NCBI GenBank assembly: GCA_016866585.1
Contig: VGMB01000075.1
Coordinates: 1 to 7,272, forward strand
Length of the DNA stretch: 7,272 bases
Source: Chlamydiota bacterium
GTDB taxonomy: Bacteria; Chlamydiota; Chlamydiia; Chlamydiales; Rhabdochlamydiaceae
Direction: 5' to 3'
Shown: piece by piece, positions 6,825 through 7,272 of the stretch
How the letters are laid out: each line of letters starts with the position of its first letter
Position numbering within the stretch: the first letter of the stretch is position 1
The notes under the pieces: model-generated
Told to the model about the DNA's origin: nothing
The model's database searches: none
The model's input: the letters and a program-made list of their open reading frames with translations, nothing else
Translations under genes and position numbers: made by a program

Positions 6825-7205
6825 ATGAAAAAATAACGACATTCGAAATTTTAGCCATTGCGTATCTTTAACATGTATATATTGGTATTTATAACAAACC
6901 ATCGCAGAGAAGTCTTTACCAAAGGACTCTTGCATGCTCTTAGCCTTATTTTTGCAAGCGTATGCATAAATTTAAATCTGAAGTAATAGAATTAGATATC
7001 TAAGATATCCATTATCATCTACTTATAAATTACATCCAAACGTATCTGTTCAAAAATTGCAAACAGCCTTAAAGGCTATCTAGCCGTTAATTAGAAAGAA
7101 ATTATACATGCAGTCATAAAAAGCTTTAGGTGGGAGCTTAAATCTAGTCTAAAATTATAGCAATACGATCATGTAGCTAATTGTAAGTGTATAAGAGAAA
7201 AAAAG
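6825..7205 (+). pseudogene. Decayed IS200/IS605-family transposase TnpA (Y1, HUH type)
   Basis: No frame stays open, but translating piecewise across three frames gives a colinear match to short TnpA transposases of about 130 residues. In order: an ATG at 6825 and a degraded N terminus containing SHCV (6853-6864); YILVFITNHRREVFTK (6876-6923) matching the family's YHLVFVTKYRRKVFTK; then LIFASVC (6945-6965); VIELDI (6983-7000); DIHYHLLINY (7004-7033), which keeps the HUH histidine pair as His-Tyr-His; SKIANSLKG (7050-7076); LSSR (7076-7087); and KKL (7118-7126), where the next codon, usually Trp, is TAG. There are in-frame stops at 7001, 7088 and 7127 and at least five frameshifts. A weaker tail match, KCIREKK (7185-7205), would put Cys where the catalytic Tyr belongs. 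The family comparison is from memory of conserved motifs. The gene is certainly dead; no accompanying tnpB is seen. Confidence 0.85.
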
Positions 7206-7213
7206 CTGGGAGT

Positions 7214-7252
7214 AGAAAAGAAAAAACCCTTTTAAGGAGACCTTAAAAGGGT
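7214..7252 (-). terminator. Strong leftward rho-independent terminator
   Basis: A perfect 12-bp stem (7226-7237 with 7241-7252) closes a 3-base loop. On the minus strand it is followed by T6, C, T4, so it terminates transcription entering from the right edge. In the other direction there is no T-run, so it is one-way. It lies 8 bases after the apparent 5S rRNA 3' end and probably ends an rRNA operon. Confidence 0.9.
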
Positions 7253-7260
7253 GAAAAGAA

Positions 7261-7272
7261 ACCCTGGCAGCG
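7261..7272 (-). rRNA. rrf: Probable 3' end of a 5S rRNA gene (partial, 12 bases)
   Basis: On the minus strand the window edge reads CGCTGCCAGGGT, which resembles the usual 3' end of bacterial 5S rRNA (GGTCGCTGCCAGG-type), where the last bases form the terminal helix. It is followed after 8 bases by a strong terminator in the same direction, as expected at the end of a 16S-23S-5S operon. Only 12 bases are present, so the call rests on this short match plus the terminator; another structured RNA or a gene end is possible. Confidence 0.62.

Noticed and set aside
6995..7009. 15-base near-palindrome GATATCTAAGATATC as an operator or recombination site
   Set aside because: It lies inside the transposase remnant and coincides with the codons for DI-stop-DI, so it is most simply decayed coding sequence.

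Overview
The window looks like chromosomal DNA of a Gram-negative bacterium from the Chlamydiae, most likely an environmental (Parachlamydia-like) lineage. The evidence is an A+T-rich composition, a HAAAP-family aromatic amino acid permease that closely resembles chlamydial TyrP, a KDO-type sugar cytidylyltransferase, an outer-membrane barrel protein and a SufB-type Fe-S scaffold. The phylum is an inference from protein resemblance by eye; the genus cannot be told.

Left part (1-4239, all on the minus strand, so read right to left): a compact four-gene sugar-nucleotide operon, rfbC-rfbD-rfbB-kdsB-like. Its junctions are 4-bp and 17-bp overlaps and a 1-base gap. RfbB, RfbD and RfbC are the last three enzymes of dTDP-L-rhamnose synthesis. 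The first enzyme, RfbA, is absent, and the fourth gene is instead a cytidylyltransferase of the KdsB fold with an altered signature motif. Downstream, behind its own near-consensus promoter, sufB begins and runs off the left edge.

Middle (4240-4424): a 185-bp divergent intergenic region. It holds a plausible leftward promoter for the rhamnose operon and two adjacent inverted repeats close to the rightward gene.

Right part (4425-6632, plus strand): tyrP, an inner-membrane aromatic amino acid permease, followed after 18 bp by a secreted, probably outer-membrane beta-barrel protein. The two are probably co-transcribed.

Right end (6633-7272): no intact gene, but not empty. From about 6825 to 7205 lies a heavily decayed transposase of the IS200/IS605 (HUH, Y1) family, recognisable only by piecing together three frames. 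After it come a strong leftward rho-independent terminator and, at the very edge, 12 bases that look like the 3' end of a 5S rRNA gene on the minus strand. An rRNA operon therefore probably lies just to the right and reads towards this window.

I found no convincing new multi-gene system. The points most worth following are the KdsB-like enzyme in place of RfbA, the hidden transposase remnant, and the tandem inverted repeats upstream of tyrP.
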